Part shown: in pieces, positions 6,797 to 14,775 of the stretch
How positions within the stretch are numbered: position 1 is the first letter of the stretch
Layout: every line of letters begins with the position of its first letter
Assembly: GCA_052387675.1 (NCBI GenBank)
Contig: JBQTIY010000001.1
Coordinates: forward strand, 1-64,000
Length of the DNA: 64,000 bases
Source of the DNA: JBQTIY01 sp052387675
Lineage (GTDB): Bacteria; Planctomycetota; B15-G4
Direction: 5' to 3'
Position numbers and translations under genes: made by a program
The notes under the pieces: model-generated
What the model saw: the letters and a program-made list of their open reading frames with translations, nothing else
What the model was told of the DNA's origin: nothing
The model's database searches: none

Positions 6797-9007
6797 TCAG
6801 CTCAGGCCCGGATCGATGCTCTTGACGACCACGGTGATCTGGCCGGAAGGCAGCGTGACCGCCATCGACTCGCCGACGCGCGAACCGAGCATGCCCGCGG
6901 CCAGCGGCGCGCGGTAACTCACCACGCCTTCGCCCGGATCCCAGGGACCGAGGATCGTCACGGTGTGCAGCTTGCCGTCCTGCTCGTAGCCCACGCGCGT
7001 GCCCGGCGCCACCAGGTTCGGCGGCAGGACTTGGTCTTCCAGGGCCTGCGCGAGCTTGAGCTCGGCCTCCATCGCAGCGGCCTTCTCAGTGAGCTGCCGC
7101 TGCTGCTCGATGGCCGCCGTCCATTCGTAGTTCTCGGAGAGGTCGCCGTAGGCTGCGGCCCGGCCGATGTCTGCGCTGTTGGCGGGAATCTTCTCGTGCA
7201 GCAGGACGCGATACTCCTCTTGGCGGCGCGCGATGCCGGCGCGCGTGCAGAAGATGCCGTTGCCCTCCCAGAAGGGCACTTCGTCCTTGGGCGCGAGGTC
7301 GGGGAAGCGCGCCTCGAAAGCGCGCCGCAGCCCGTACACGATCTCGTCGGGCATGGAGCGGCAGCGCTTCATCACCGCGAGCAGACCGGCCAGCTCGGCG
7401 CGGCTGCCGACTTTGGCGAAGGCCTCGGCCACGCCGCCACGCCGCTGCAGGAGCACTTCCTCAAGCTGGCGCATGATCTCCTTGGCGTCCTTGTCGCCTC
7501 GCGCCGCGCGCGGAGCCTGCGTCTCGGCCAGGTGCAGCAGGCCCAGCAGCATTTCGTGCAGCGTGGGCACGCCTTCTTTGGCCGGCAGCTCGGCGAAGCG
7601 CCGCACGAGGCGCATGACGGCGGCCGGATGCCGGCTCGGCGAGAGCAGATAAATATGAAAGCGATTGGTCACGGTGTCGGCGCGGCCCTCAGCCACGAGC
7701 CGATCGCAGACCACGTCGAGCAACTGCGGCGGAAGCTGCGACATCTCGCCCACGATGGCGTCGCTCCAGAGCTTGGGCCGCGACTGCATGAAGGCGTCCA
7801 GCGCCTCACGGCGCAGTCCGGCTTCGGGCAGCGACTCGGCCAGCGCCACGAAGCTGGTGCCGGAAGCCACGACCTGCTCGATGAGCCGGGCCGCGAAGTC
7901 GAGCGGCTGTGCGCCGTGGCGCACGAGCTGCAGAGCGGCTTCGATGCGCGCCGCCGGATCACGTTCGGCGGGCAGCCGCGCCGAGAGTTCGTTGAGAATC
8001 ATCTGCTTGACGGCCGGCTGTGGATCCAGCGAGAGCGGTCCGCGCACCAAGGTGAGCAGTTCGGAGAGCTTTTGGGCGCGCTGCATGCCGCCACGGAGAT
8101 CCTCTTCGGGCGTCAGTGCGCGGCTGCGCAGCACGAAAACCGGCCGGGCCGGATTCTCCACGGCCAGGAAGGGATCGCGCGCCGCTGCGACCTTGGCCTT
8201 CTTCCACCAGCTGTTCCAGGACTTCTCCTCGATGACCGCGCCGGCCAGCAGTTGCTTGATCTCCTTCACGCCGGCGCGGCCCTTGTGCAGCCTGGCCACG
8301 GCGTGGAGCAGCCGCTCGGGCACCTCTTCGGCCTCGCGCCGCAGACCCTCGACGTCCACCAGCAGGCGGGCGCGCAGGTCTTCACGGTCGAGCACGGTGA
8401 GCACGTCGAGACCGGTGGTGAAAGGCATGAAGCGCCGCTGCCGGTCTTGGCGGAACTCCACGTGGAAGCCCTTCTGCGGCAGGTCATGCGCGTCGATGAG
8501 GCCTTCGCCCCAGCCGCTGCGGTGATAGACAACATTGCCGGGCACGAAGCGCGCCAAGCGGCCGAAGCGCTCGTAGGTGTCGAGCAGATCGCCGCGCTCG
8601 ACGGTCAGCCCCGAGAGTTCGAGGAAGAGCGGCAGCCAGGCCTCCTGGCCGTGCTGGCCTTGCAGCGCGGCGAGCAAAGTCTGGCGCAGGTCCACCTTCT
8701 GCTGCGCGAAGGGATGCAGCGCGCGCACGACTTCGATGACTTCGCCGTGGCGCTTACGCTTCTGGAGCGACTCAAGCAGCAGGAGCAGCAGCGAAACGGA
8801 ACCCGCCGCGCCGCCGCGCTGGCCGGTGGGCAGCGTGGCCAAGGCGCGCAGGAAGTTTGTAGCCGGCCACTCGGCGCCCAGCGCTTCGAGCCAGGCGGAT
8901 TCGAGTTCAGCGAGGCTGCCCGAGGCTGCGGCGCGCTGCAAAGGGTCCGGCCCGGAGCCGGCTCCGAACTTGGTCATGCCGGCGCCCGGGGTCTCAAGAG
9001 TCGTCAC
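6797..9007 (-). CDS. greA: Long GreA/GreB-family transcription elongation factor
   Basis: 736 aa, about 4.5 times the length of classic GreA. The last roughly 140 residues are Gre-like. A coiled-coil segment carries AAYGDLSENYEW, equivalent to the acidic tip that enters the RNA polymerase secondary channel and triggers cleavage of backtracked RNA. An FKBP-like C-terminal domain follows (LVAPGTRVGY, LGPWDPGEGVVSYRAPL). Residues 1 to about 590 are an alpha-helical, repeat-like extension. Long Gre proteins of this kind are known in chlamydiae and relatives, so the length itself is natural. The GTG start overlaps the stop of the upstream acyl-CoA dehydrogenase (GTGA); an ATG at codon 11 is the alternative. 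Its place in a fatty-acid operon looks like simple co-transcription. Confidence 0.88.
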   Translation of the reverse strand: MTTLETPGAGMTKFGAGSGPDPLQRAAASGSLAELESAWLEALGAEWPATNFLRALATLPTGQRGGAAGSVSLLLLLLESLQKRKRHGEVIEVVRALHPFAQQKVDLRQTLLAALQGQHGQEAWLPLFLELSGLTVERGDLLDTYERFGRLARFVPGNVVYHRSGWGEGLIDAHDLPQKGFHVEFRQDRQRRFMPFTTGLDVLTVLDREDLRARLLVDVEGLRREAEEVPERLLHAVARLHKGRAGVKEIKQLLAGAVIEEKSWNSWWKKAKVAAARDPFLAVENPARPVFVLRSRALTPEEDLRGGMQRAQKLSELLTLVRGPLSLDPQPAVKQMILNELSARLPAERDPAARIEAALQLVRHGAQPLDFAARLIEQVVASGTSFVALAESLPEAGLRREALDAFMQSRPKLWSDAIVGEMSQLPPQLLDVVCDRLVAEGRADTVTNRFHIYLLSPSRHPAAVMRLVRRFAELPAKEGVPTLHEMLLGLLHLAETQAPRAARGDKDAKEIMRQLEEVLLQRRGGVAEAFAKVGSRAELAGLLAVMKRCRSMPDEIVYGLRRAFEARFPDLAPKDEVPFWEGNGIFCTRAGIARRQEEYRVLLHEKIPANSADIGRAAAYGDLSENYEWTAAIEQQRQLTEKAAAMEAELKLAQALEDQVLPPNLVAPGTRVGYEQDGKLHTVTILGPWDPGEGVVSYRAPLAAGMLGSRVGESMAVTLPSGQITVVVKSIDPGLS

Positions 9008-10170
9008 GCAGAATTCTCCTTCAGCAGGTCGCGGCTGATGACCAGCCTCTGGATCTCGCTCGTGCCTTCACCAATCGTGCACAGCTTGGCATCGCGATAC
9101 ATGCGCTCGACGTGGTAATCGGTGGTGAAGCCATAGCCGCCGTGCACCTGAATTGCTTCGTAGGTCACGCGCATGGCCATTTCAGAACAAAAGAGTTTGG
9201 CGATAGCCGCCTGGCGGCCATAGGGCCGGCCGGCGTCGCGGCGCAGGGCCGCCTCACGCACGAGCAGGCGCCCGGCCTCGATGCCCACGGCCATATCGGC
9301 CAGCTTGAAGGCCACGCCCTGCTGCTCGGCAATGGGCTTGCCGAAGGCGATGCGCTCGCGCGCGAAGCGCAGGCTGCAGTTCAGTGCGCCCTCGGCTAGG
9401 CCCAGGGACAGCGAGCCGATGCCGATGCGCCCGCCATCGAGGGTCTTCATGAAGTTCGGGAAGCCCTGCCCAGGGGCGCCCAGCATCTGGTCGGCGGGCA
9501 CGCGGCAGTCCTGGAAGGAGAGTTCGCCCCAGTCGCTGCCGCGCATGCCGAGTTTTTCGTCGCCGGGGCTGATCACGAAACCGGCCTGCTCGCGATCCAG
9601 CACGAAGGAGCTGATGCCGCCGTGCGTGCCCTTGCCGGGCTCAGTGACCGCCGTCACCACGAAGGTGCCGGCGTAGTTGGCATTCGTGATGAAGATCTTG
9701 CTGCCGTTGAGCACCCAGTGCGAGCCGGAGCGAACCGCCGTGGTGCGCGTGCCGCCCGAGTCGCTGCCGGCGTCAGGTTCCGTGAGGCCGAAGGCGCCCA
9801 GTTTGCGGCCGCTGGCCAAATCAGGCACCCAGCGGCGGCGCTGTTCCTCATTGCCGAAGGCGTAGATCGGCCAGAGACAGAGCGAGGTGTGCGCAGCCAC
9901 GCCCAGGGCCGTGGAGCCGCAGCACTTGGCCAGTTCCTCGATGACCAAGGCCACGGTCTGGCTGTCGACTCCGGCGCCCTCGTACTCTTCGGGGATCGGC
10001 AGTCCCAACAGCCCCAGTTCGGCGAGTTTGCGGAAGGTGTCGACCGGAAAGCGCGCGTGCCGATCGATCTCGATGGCCTGCGGCAGCAGTTCCTCTTGCG
10101 CGAAGTCGCGCACGGTCTGCTGAAGCAGTTCCTGCTCCTCGGTCAGTGTGGCGTAGGCCGTGGGATTCAT
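9004..10170 (-). CDS. Acyl-CoA dehydrogenase
   Basis: 388 aa, full family length. It has both classical signatures: GAFGLTEPDAGSD (FAD/substrate contact) and IQVHGGYGFTTDYHVER. GEGTSEIQ at the C-terminus places the catalytic glutamate as in short- and branched-chain enzymes. It oxidises an acyl-CoA to the trans-2-enoyl-CoA, passing electrons from FAD to ETF; etfB and etfA are in this window at 34479-36226. The ATG overlaps the stop of the HTH gene upstream (ATGA), and its own stop overlaps the GTG of the Gre gene. Chain specificity cannot be told from sequence by eye. It is a different subtype from the enzyme at 13633-14775. Confidence 0.93.
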   Translation of the reverse strand: MNPTAYATLTEEQELLQQTVRDFAQEELLPQAIEIDRHARFPVDTFRKLAELGLLGLPIPEEYEGAGVDSQTVALVIEELAKCCGSTALGVAAHTSLCLWPIYAFGNEEQRRRWVPDLASGRKLGAFGLTEPDAGSDSGGTRTTAVRSGSHWVLNGSKIFITNANYAGTFVVTAVTEPGKGTHGGISSFVLDREQAGFVISPGDEKLGMRGSDWGELSFQDCRVPADQMLGAPGQGFPNFMKTLDGGRIGIGSLSLGLAEGALNCSLRFARERIAFGKPIAEQQGVAFKLADMAVGIEAGRLLVREAALRRDAGRPYGRQAAIAKLFCSEMAMRVTYEAIQVHGGYGFTTDYHVERMYRDAKLCTIGEGTSEIQRLVISRDLLKENSA

Positions 10171-10538
10171 CCGAGTTCATCCACTGAGAAACCGTCGGCT
10201 GCGCGCCGCCGGCGGGCTTCCGCCTTGGTCTCACGCCGCGGAGCGCCCCCACCCGTGCGCGGCGAAGGCCGGCCGCTCGGTGTCTCGCCGCCGTCTTCGG
10301 GCTCACCGTCGTCGCCGTCCAGAAAGGCGCGCGAACGGGTGCTGCTCACCCACTCAATGAGTGCTTGGCGCGCAAACTTCCATTCGCGCCCCACCTTGCG
10401 TCCGGGCACATCGCCCTCGCGCAGCACCTTGCTGAAGGTCTTGATGCTCACGCCCAGGAAGGCGGCCGCCCCGTCAATGTTGAGGATGTCGCGATCCTGC
10501 ATCGGGTCGGGTGTGGTCTTGCGCATCGGTCGTGCCAT
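10167..10538 (-). CDS. MerR/excisionase-type helix-turn-helix protein
   Basis: 123 aa from the ATG at 10538, which lies 1 nt after the stop of the cobalamin-binding subunit gene; a longer in-frame start would run back into that gene. Residues of the type DILNIDGAAAFLGVSIKTF, SKVLREGDVPGRKVGREWKF and RQALIEWV form the winged HTH of the excisionase/MerR-like (HTH_17) family, which reads a short DNA element. The remaining half is a disordered, basic and acidic tail. No effector domain is visible. Embedding between mcm and acyl-CoA dehydrogenase genes, with tight coupling on both sides, suggests an operon-specific regulator, possibly autoregulating the pathway. Confidence 0.8.
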   Translation of the reverse strand: MARPMRKTTPDPMQDRDILNIDGAAAFLGVSIKTFSKVLREGDVPGRKVGREWKFARQALIEWVSSTRSRAFLDGDDGEPEDGGETPSGRPSPRTGGGAPRRETKAEARRRRAADGFSVDELG

Positions 10539-10539
10539 C

Positions 10540-10983
10540 TCAGGTTCTCCCAGCAGCGGCGGCGCGGCGTCGCAGGACTTCCGCACGCAGGTACTCGACC
10601 AGTTCCTTGAGCGTGGCGCCCGGCCCGAAGAGACGGCCCACGCCGCGGCGGCTCAATTCGGCCATGTCCTCGGGCGAGATGATGCCGCCGCCCGTCACGA
10701 GCATGTGGCCGGCGCCGGCCTCGCGCAGCAGTTCGACCACGCGCGGAAAGAGATGCATGTGCGCGCCGGAGAGCACCGAGAGGCCCACGGCGTCGACATC
10801 TTCCTGCACGGCCATCTCGACGATGGCTTCAGGCGTCTGGTGCAGGCCGCCGTAGATGACTTCCATGCCCGCGTCGCGCAGGGCCGAGGCCACCACCTTG
10901 GCGCCGCGGTCGTGTCCGTCGAGGCCGGGCTTGGCCACCAGCACGCGGATGGGCTGGTCTTGGGTGGGCTGGGTCTTGCTCAT
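10540..10983 (-). CDS. Methylmalonyl-CoA mutase, cobalamin-binding (small) subunit
   Basis: 147 aa comprising only the B12-binding Rossmann domain. GLDGHDRGAKVV carries the DxHxxG motif whose His replaces the lower axial ligand of adenosylcobalamin; GLSVLSGAH and LVTGGGII are the later loops that cradle the cofactor. It pairs with the catalytic chain encoded directly upstream; their stop and start share one base (TGATG). Separate catalytic and B12 subunits are typical of archaeal and many bacterial mutases, whereas the enterobacterial and mitochondrial enzymes are fused. Reaction of the complex: interconversion of (R)-methylmalonyl-CoA and succinyl-CoA. Confidence 0.93.
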   Translation of the reverse strand: MSKTQPTQDQPIRVLVAKPGLDGHDRGAKVVASALRDAGMEVIYGGLHQTPEAIVEMAVQEDVDAVGLSVLSGAHMHLFPRVVELLREAGAGHMLVTGGGIISPEDMAELSRRGVGRLFGPGATLKELVEYLRAEVLRRRAAAAGRT

Positions 10984-12665
10984 CAGAACACCGCCACTTC
11001 GCGGTAGGTGCCGAACTCTTCGCGCAGCACGTCCACAATCTCGCCGAGCGTGGCATAGGCCTCGACGGCCTCCATGAAGGCGGGCATGAGATTCACGGAG
11101 CCGCGCGCGTCACGCCGCACGCGCTCCAAGGCCGCCTGCACTTTGGCGCTGCTGCGCGTCGCGCGCAGCTTGGCCAGGGCCGCGACCTGAACGCGCTCGA
11201 CGTCATCGCTGATCTTGAGCACCTCGAGCTGATGATCGTCCTCATCGTCTTCCACGAACTTGTTCACGCCCACGATGACCTGCCGGCCGGATTCGAGCTC
11301 ACGCTGGTAATGATAGGCGGCGCGGCCGATCTCGCGCTGGAACCAGCCCTTCTCGATGGCGGCCACCACGCCGCCCAGTTCGTCGATGCGGGCGAAGATC
11401 GCGTTGGCGCCCGTTTCCATGCGATCGGTGAGTTCCTCCACGAAGTAGGAGCCGGCCAGCGGATCAATCGTATTGGCCACGCCTGACTCGTAGGCCAGAA
11501 GCTGCTGCGTGCGCAGCGCCACCTTGACGGCCAGTTCGGTGGGCAAAGCCAAGGTCTCGTCCATGGAATTGGTGTGCAGGCTCTGTGTGCCGCCCAGCAC
11601 GCCGGCCAGCGCTTCCCAGGTGGTGCGCACGATGTTGTTGAGCGGCTGCTGCGCCGTGAGCGAGGCGCCGGCGGTCTGCGTGTGGAAACGAAGCTGCAGC
11701 GAGCGCGGCGACTTGGCGCCGTAACGGTCGCGCATGCGGCGCGCGAAGATGCGCCGGGCGGCGCGGAACTTGGCAATCTCTTCGAAGAAGTCCACGTGGC
11801 TGTTGAAGAAGAAGGAGAGGCGCGGCGCGAACTCGTCCACCTTGAGGCCGCGCTCGAGCGCCGCCTCGACGTAGGCAAAGCCGTCGGCCAGCGTGAAGGC
11901 CAGTTCCTGCACGGCTGTGCTGCCGGCCTCGCGGATGTGGTAGCCCGAAACCGAAACCGGGTGCCAGCGCGGCACTTGCCGCGCACCGAACTCGATCGTG
12001 TCCACCACCAGCCGCATGCTCGGCGCCGGCGGAAAGATGTACTCCTTCTGCGCGATGTACTCCTTCAGGATGTCGTTCTGAGTCGTACCGCCGAGCTGCT
12101 CCAAGCTGCAGCCCTGCTTCTGCGCCGTGACCAAGTACATCGCCCAGACGATCGCGGCCGGCGAGTTGATCGTCATGGAGGTGGTGACCTTCGCCAGCGG
12201 AATGCCGTCGAAGAGCGTTTCCATGTCGCGCAGCGAGGCGATCGCCACGCCGCAGCGGCCCACTTCGCCCGCGGCCCGCGGGTGGTCGCTGTCGTAGCCC
12301 ATGAGCGTGGGCAGATCGAAGGCCACCGAGAGGCCATCCTGACCCTTGCCGAGCAGGAATTTGTAGCGCGCATTGGTGTCCTGTGCGCTGCCGAAGCCCG
12401 CGAACTGGCGCATGGTCCAGAGCTTGGTGCGGTACATGCTCGGATAGGGACCGCGCGTGTAAGGGAACTGTCCCGGCAGGCCAATGTCGCGCAGGCTGTC
12501 GGTGCCGGCGAGGTCGGCGGGCGTTGCCAGAGGCTTCACCTTCTCGCTCGAAACCGTCTCGAAGGCCGCGTCGCGCTCGCCGGCTTTCTCGAAGGCGGCC
12601 TTCCAGGCGGCCAGCGCGGCGGCGGCCTCGGGCGGCGCGCCACGGGCTACATCGATGCTGCTCAT
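10983..12665 (-). CDS. Methylmalonyl-CoA mutase, catalytic (large) subunit
   Basis: 560 aa, the size of a stand-alone catalytic TIM barrel without the B12 domain. Recognisable segments are GPYPSMYRTKLWTMRQFAG, LSVAFDLPTLMGYDSDHP, TSMTINSPAAIVWAMY, WHPVSVSGYHIREAG, LRFHTQTAGASLTAQQP and GGTQSLHTNSMDE. These are typical of the two-subunit methylmalonyl-CoA mutase group. Close relatives (isobutyryl-CoA or other acyl-CoA mutases) differ at a few active-site residues that I did not resolve, so substrate assignment rests partly on the neighbouring MeaB and acyl-CoA genes. The ATG overlaps the meaB stop (ATGA). The pathway is propionate and odd- or branched-chain acyl-CoA entry into the TCA cycle; no methylmalonyl-CoA epimerase or propionyl-CoA carboxylase is in the window. 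Confidence 0.93.
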   Translation of the reverse strand: MSSIDVARGAPPEAAAALAAWKAAFEKAGERDAAFETVSSEKVKPLATPADLAGTDSLRDIGLPGQFPYTRGPYPSMYRTKLWTMRQFAGFGSAQDTNARYKFLLGKGQDGLSVAFDLPTLMGYDSDHPRAAGEVGRCGVAIASLRDMETLFDGIPLAKVTTSMTINSPAAIVWAMYLVTAQKQGCSLEQLGGTTQNDILKEYIAQKEYIFPPAPSMRLVVDTIEFGARQVPRWHPVSVSGYHIREAGSTAVQELAFTLADGFAYVEAALERGLKVDEFAPRLSFFFNSHVDFFEEIAKFRAARRIFARRMRDRYGAKSPRSLQLRFHTQTAGASLTAQQPLNNIVRTTWEALAGVLGGTQSLHTNSMDETLALPTELAVKVALRTQQLLAYESGVANTIDPLAGSYFVEELTDRMETGANAIFARIDELGGVVAAIEKGWFQREIGRAAYHYQRELESGRQVIVGVNKFVEDDEDDHQLEVLKISDDVERVQVAALAKLRATRSSAKVQAALERVRRDARGSVNLMPAFMEAVEAYATLGEIVDVLREEFGTYREVAVF

Positions 12666-13636
12666 GCGTCGGTCTCCGGAGGACGTCGCTGACGGTAACG
12701 CTCGAGGATCTCGCCGGCGAGGGCGTAGGCCGAGGCGGGCGGACTCTGCGCGATGCGGCGCTGCAGCAACTCCGCCAGGCCCGAGGCTTCCCAGATGTCG
12801 GCTCTTAGCCGGCCTTCGACGAGGCGCCGCACGCGCCGGTCGAGGTTTTCCGAGCGGCGCCGGGCCAGTGCGCCGCTGCGCAGCCGCTCGGCATGCAGCC
12901 GATCCAGTTCGTCGGCGAGTTCGCGCACGCCGGTGCCCTCGGAGGACACGGCGGTGAGGATCGGCGGCCGCTCCGTCGCGGGCAGTTCGCGCAGATCCAA
13001 AATGTCCTGAAGCTGCTGCACGAGCCGGTCGAGCCCTGGCAGGTCGGCTTTGTTCACCAAGTAGATGTCGGCCACTTCCATGAGTCCGGCCTTCATGGCC
13101 TGGATGGTGTCGCCGCCGCCGGGATGCAGCACGACCACGGTCAGGTCGGCGGTGCGGGCCACATCGACTTCACTTTGGCCGACACCAACCGTTTCGATGA
13201 GGATCGAGTCGCGGCCGAAGAGATCGAGCACATCCACCACGTCGTCGGTGGCGCGCGCCAGGCCGCCGAAGACGCCGCGCGTGGCCATGGAGCGGATGAA
13301 GACGCCCTTGTCGAGGGCCAAGCGCGACATACGCACGCGGTCGCCGAGCAGCGCACCGCCGGAGAAGGGGCTGGTGGGATCCACCGCCACGATGCCCAGC
13401 GTGCGGCCCTGCCCGCGCCAGTGCAGCGCGAGCTGCTCCACCAGCGTGCTCTTGCCGGCGCCGGGCGGCCCGGTGATGCCGAAGCGGCGTGCCTGGCCAA
13501 GTTCACCGAAGAAGCGGCTGTGCTGCTCGGCGAAACTCGCCTCGCCGCGTTCGGCGAGGCTCATCAGACGTGCGCAAGCCAGGTGGTCGCCGGCCCGCAC
13601 TCCGTCGAGCAGGTCGAGCGCCGCCACAGCCGTCAT
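12662..13636 (-). CDS. meaB: Methylmalonyl-CoA mutase-associated GTPase MeaB
   Basis: 324 aa, G3E-family P-loop GTPase. Walker A is GPPGAGKSTL; VAVDPTSPFSGGALLGDRVRM is the diagnostic MeaB/ArgK switch region; ETVGVGQSEVDV is the G3-like region; and NKAD is the G4 base-specificity motif. MeaB guards the mutase by gating cofactor loading and expelling inactivated cobalamin. It lies immediately upstream of the catalytic subunit with a 4-nt overlap, the classic genomic link. Its own ATG overlaps the preceding acyl-CoA dehydrogenase stop. The C-terminal dimerisation helices (LEGRLRADIWEASGLAELL) are intact, so it should be functional. Confidence 0.95.
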   Translation of the reverse strand: MTAVAALDLLDGVRAGDHLACARLMSLAERGEASFAEQHSRFFGELGQARRFGITGPPGAGKSTLVEQLALHWRGQGRTLGIVAVDPTSPFSGGALLGDRVRMSRLALDKGVFIRSMATRGVFGGLARATDDVVDVLDLFGRDSILIETVGVGQSEVDVARTADLTVVVLHPGGGDTIQAMKAGLMEVADIYLVNKADLPGLDRLVQQLQDILDLRELPATERPPILTAVSSEGTGVRELADELDRLHAERLRSGALARRRSENLDRRVRRLVEGRLRADIWEASGLAELLQRRIAQSPPASAYALAGEILERYRQRRPPETDA

Positions 13637-14775
13637 CGGCCGCCCAGGAGCTGACGGGCGATGACGATGCGCTGGATCTCCGAAGTGCCTTCGTAGATCT
13701 CGGTGATGCGGGCGTCGCGGAAGTAGCGCGCGACGGGGAACTCCGTCGTGTAGCCGGCCCCGCCGTGGATCTGCACGGCCTCATCGGCCGCGCGATTGGC
13801 CAGTTGGCTGGCCACCAGCTTGGCCTGCGCAGCCTGCAGTGTGTGCGGCCGGCCGCGGTCGCGCAGCCAAGCCGCCTGCCAGACGGCCAGTCGCGCGCCT
13901 TCGAGGTCGGCGGCGATTTGCGCCACCTTGAACTGCACGGCCTGGAATTTCGCGATGGCCTGGCCGAACTGCTCGCGCTGGTTGGCGTACTTCACGCTGG
14001 CGTCGAGGCTGGCCTGGGCGATGCCCAGCGCTTGCGCCGCGATGCCGATGCGCCCGCCGTCGAGCGTATCGAAGGCCACGCGCAGACCCTTGCCCACTTG
14101 GCCGAGCACGCAGTCGGCGGTGACGGCCACGCCATCGAGCACGATCTCCACCGTGCTGCTGCTGCGAATGCCGAGCTTCTCCTCCACCTTGCCCACTGAG
14201 AAACCGGGCGCCGTGGTGTCGACCAGGAAGGCCGTGACGCCTTCCTCGGCTCGAGCGAAGACGATGATCAGGTCGGCCTCATTGCCAGAGGTGATCCAGA
14301 GCTTGGCGCCGTGCAGCCGCCAACCGGCGCCGTCGCGCACGGCCTTGCACTGCAGCGCGGCCGCATCGCTGCCCGCATTGGCCTCGGACAGGGCGTAGGC
14401 GCCCAGCAGCTCACCGGCGGCGAGTGCAGGCAGCCAGCGCTGCTGCTGCTCGGGGGTGCCATGCCGCACGATCGGACTGCAGACCAAGCTGTTGTGCACC
14501 GAGAGCGTGACGCCGGTCGAGGCGCAAGCCCGGCTGACCTCCTCGATGACGATCGCGAGCGCCAGCGTGCCCATCTCGCTGCCGCCCAGAGCTTCCGGCA
14601 CGAGCATGCCCGTGAAGCCGAGCTCTGCGGAGCGCTTAAACTCCGCGTGCGGGAAGCGATGTTCGCGGTCGCGGGCCGCGGCGGTGGGCGCGACTTCCGA
14701 CTGCGCAAAGTCGCGCGCCGTGTCGCGCACCATCTGCAGCTCATCGCCGAGATCGAAGTTGAGTGTGGGGTTCAG
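13633..14775 (-). CDS. Acyl-CoA dehydrogenase (short-chain/butyryl-type)
   Basis: About 380 aa when started at the CTG at 14775. The first ATG (14733) would delete the N-terminal helix: in-frame codons upstream translate to NPTLNFDLGDELQMVRDTAR, typical of the family's first helix. No ATG, GTG or TTG exists there. The CTG overlaps the previous stop as CTGA, with GGGAG about 7 nt before it, mirroring the ATGA couplings of the rest of the operon. Signatures are YALSEANAGSDAA, VQIHGGAGYTTEFPVARYFRD and the catalytic YEGTSEIQ. It oxidises acyl-CoA to enoyl-CoA with ETF as acceptor. The adjacent 3-hydroxyacyl-CoA dehydrogenase and thiolase point to C4 or short-chain beta-oxidation. Confidence 0.92.
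   Translation of the reverse strand: MNPTLNFDLGDELQMVRDTARDFAQSEVAPTAAARDREHRFPHAEFKRSAELGFTGMLVPEALGGSEMGTLALAIVIEEVSRACASTGVTLSVHNSLVCSPIVRHGTPEQQQRWLPALAAGELLGAYALSEANAGSDAAALQCKAVRDGAGWRLHGAKLWITSGNEADLIIVFARAEEGVTAFLVDTTAPGFSVGKVEEKLGIRSSSTVEIVLDGVAVTADCVLGQVGKGLRVAFDTLDGGRIGIAAQALGIAQASLDASVKYANQREQFGQAIAKFQAVQFKVAQIAADLEGARLAVWQAAWLRDRGRPHTLQAAQAKLVASQLANRAADEAVQIHGGAGYTTEFPVARYFRDARITEIYEGTSEIQRIVIARQLLGGR

Noticed and set aside
6650..9118. 822-aa open frame on the + strand opposite the Gre gene
   Set aside because: It has no domain, is rich in His/Arg/Gly/Ala as expected for an antisense shadow of GC-rich coding DNA, and covers two real genes on the minus strand.
11574..12692. 372-aa + strand frame opposite the mutase gene
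   Set aside because: Antisense to strongly conserved catalytic-subunit sequence; no recognisable motif.
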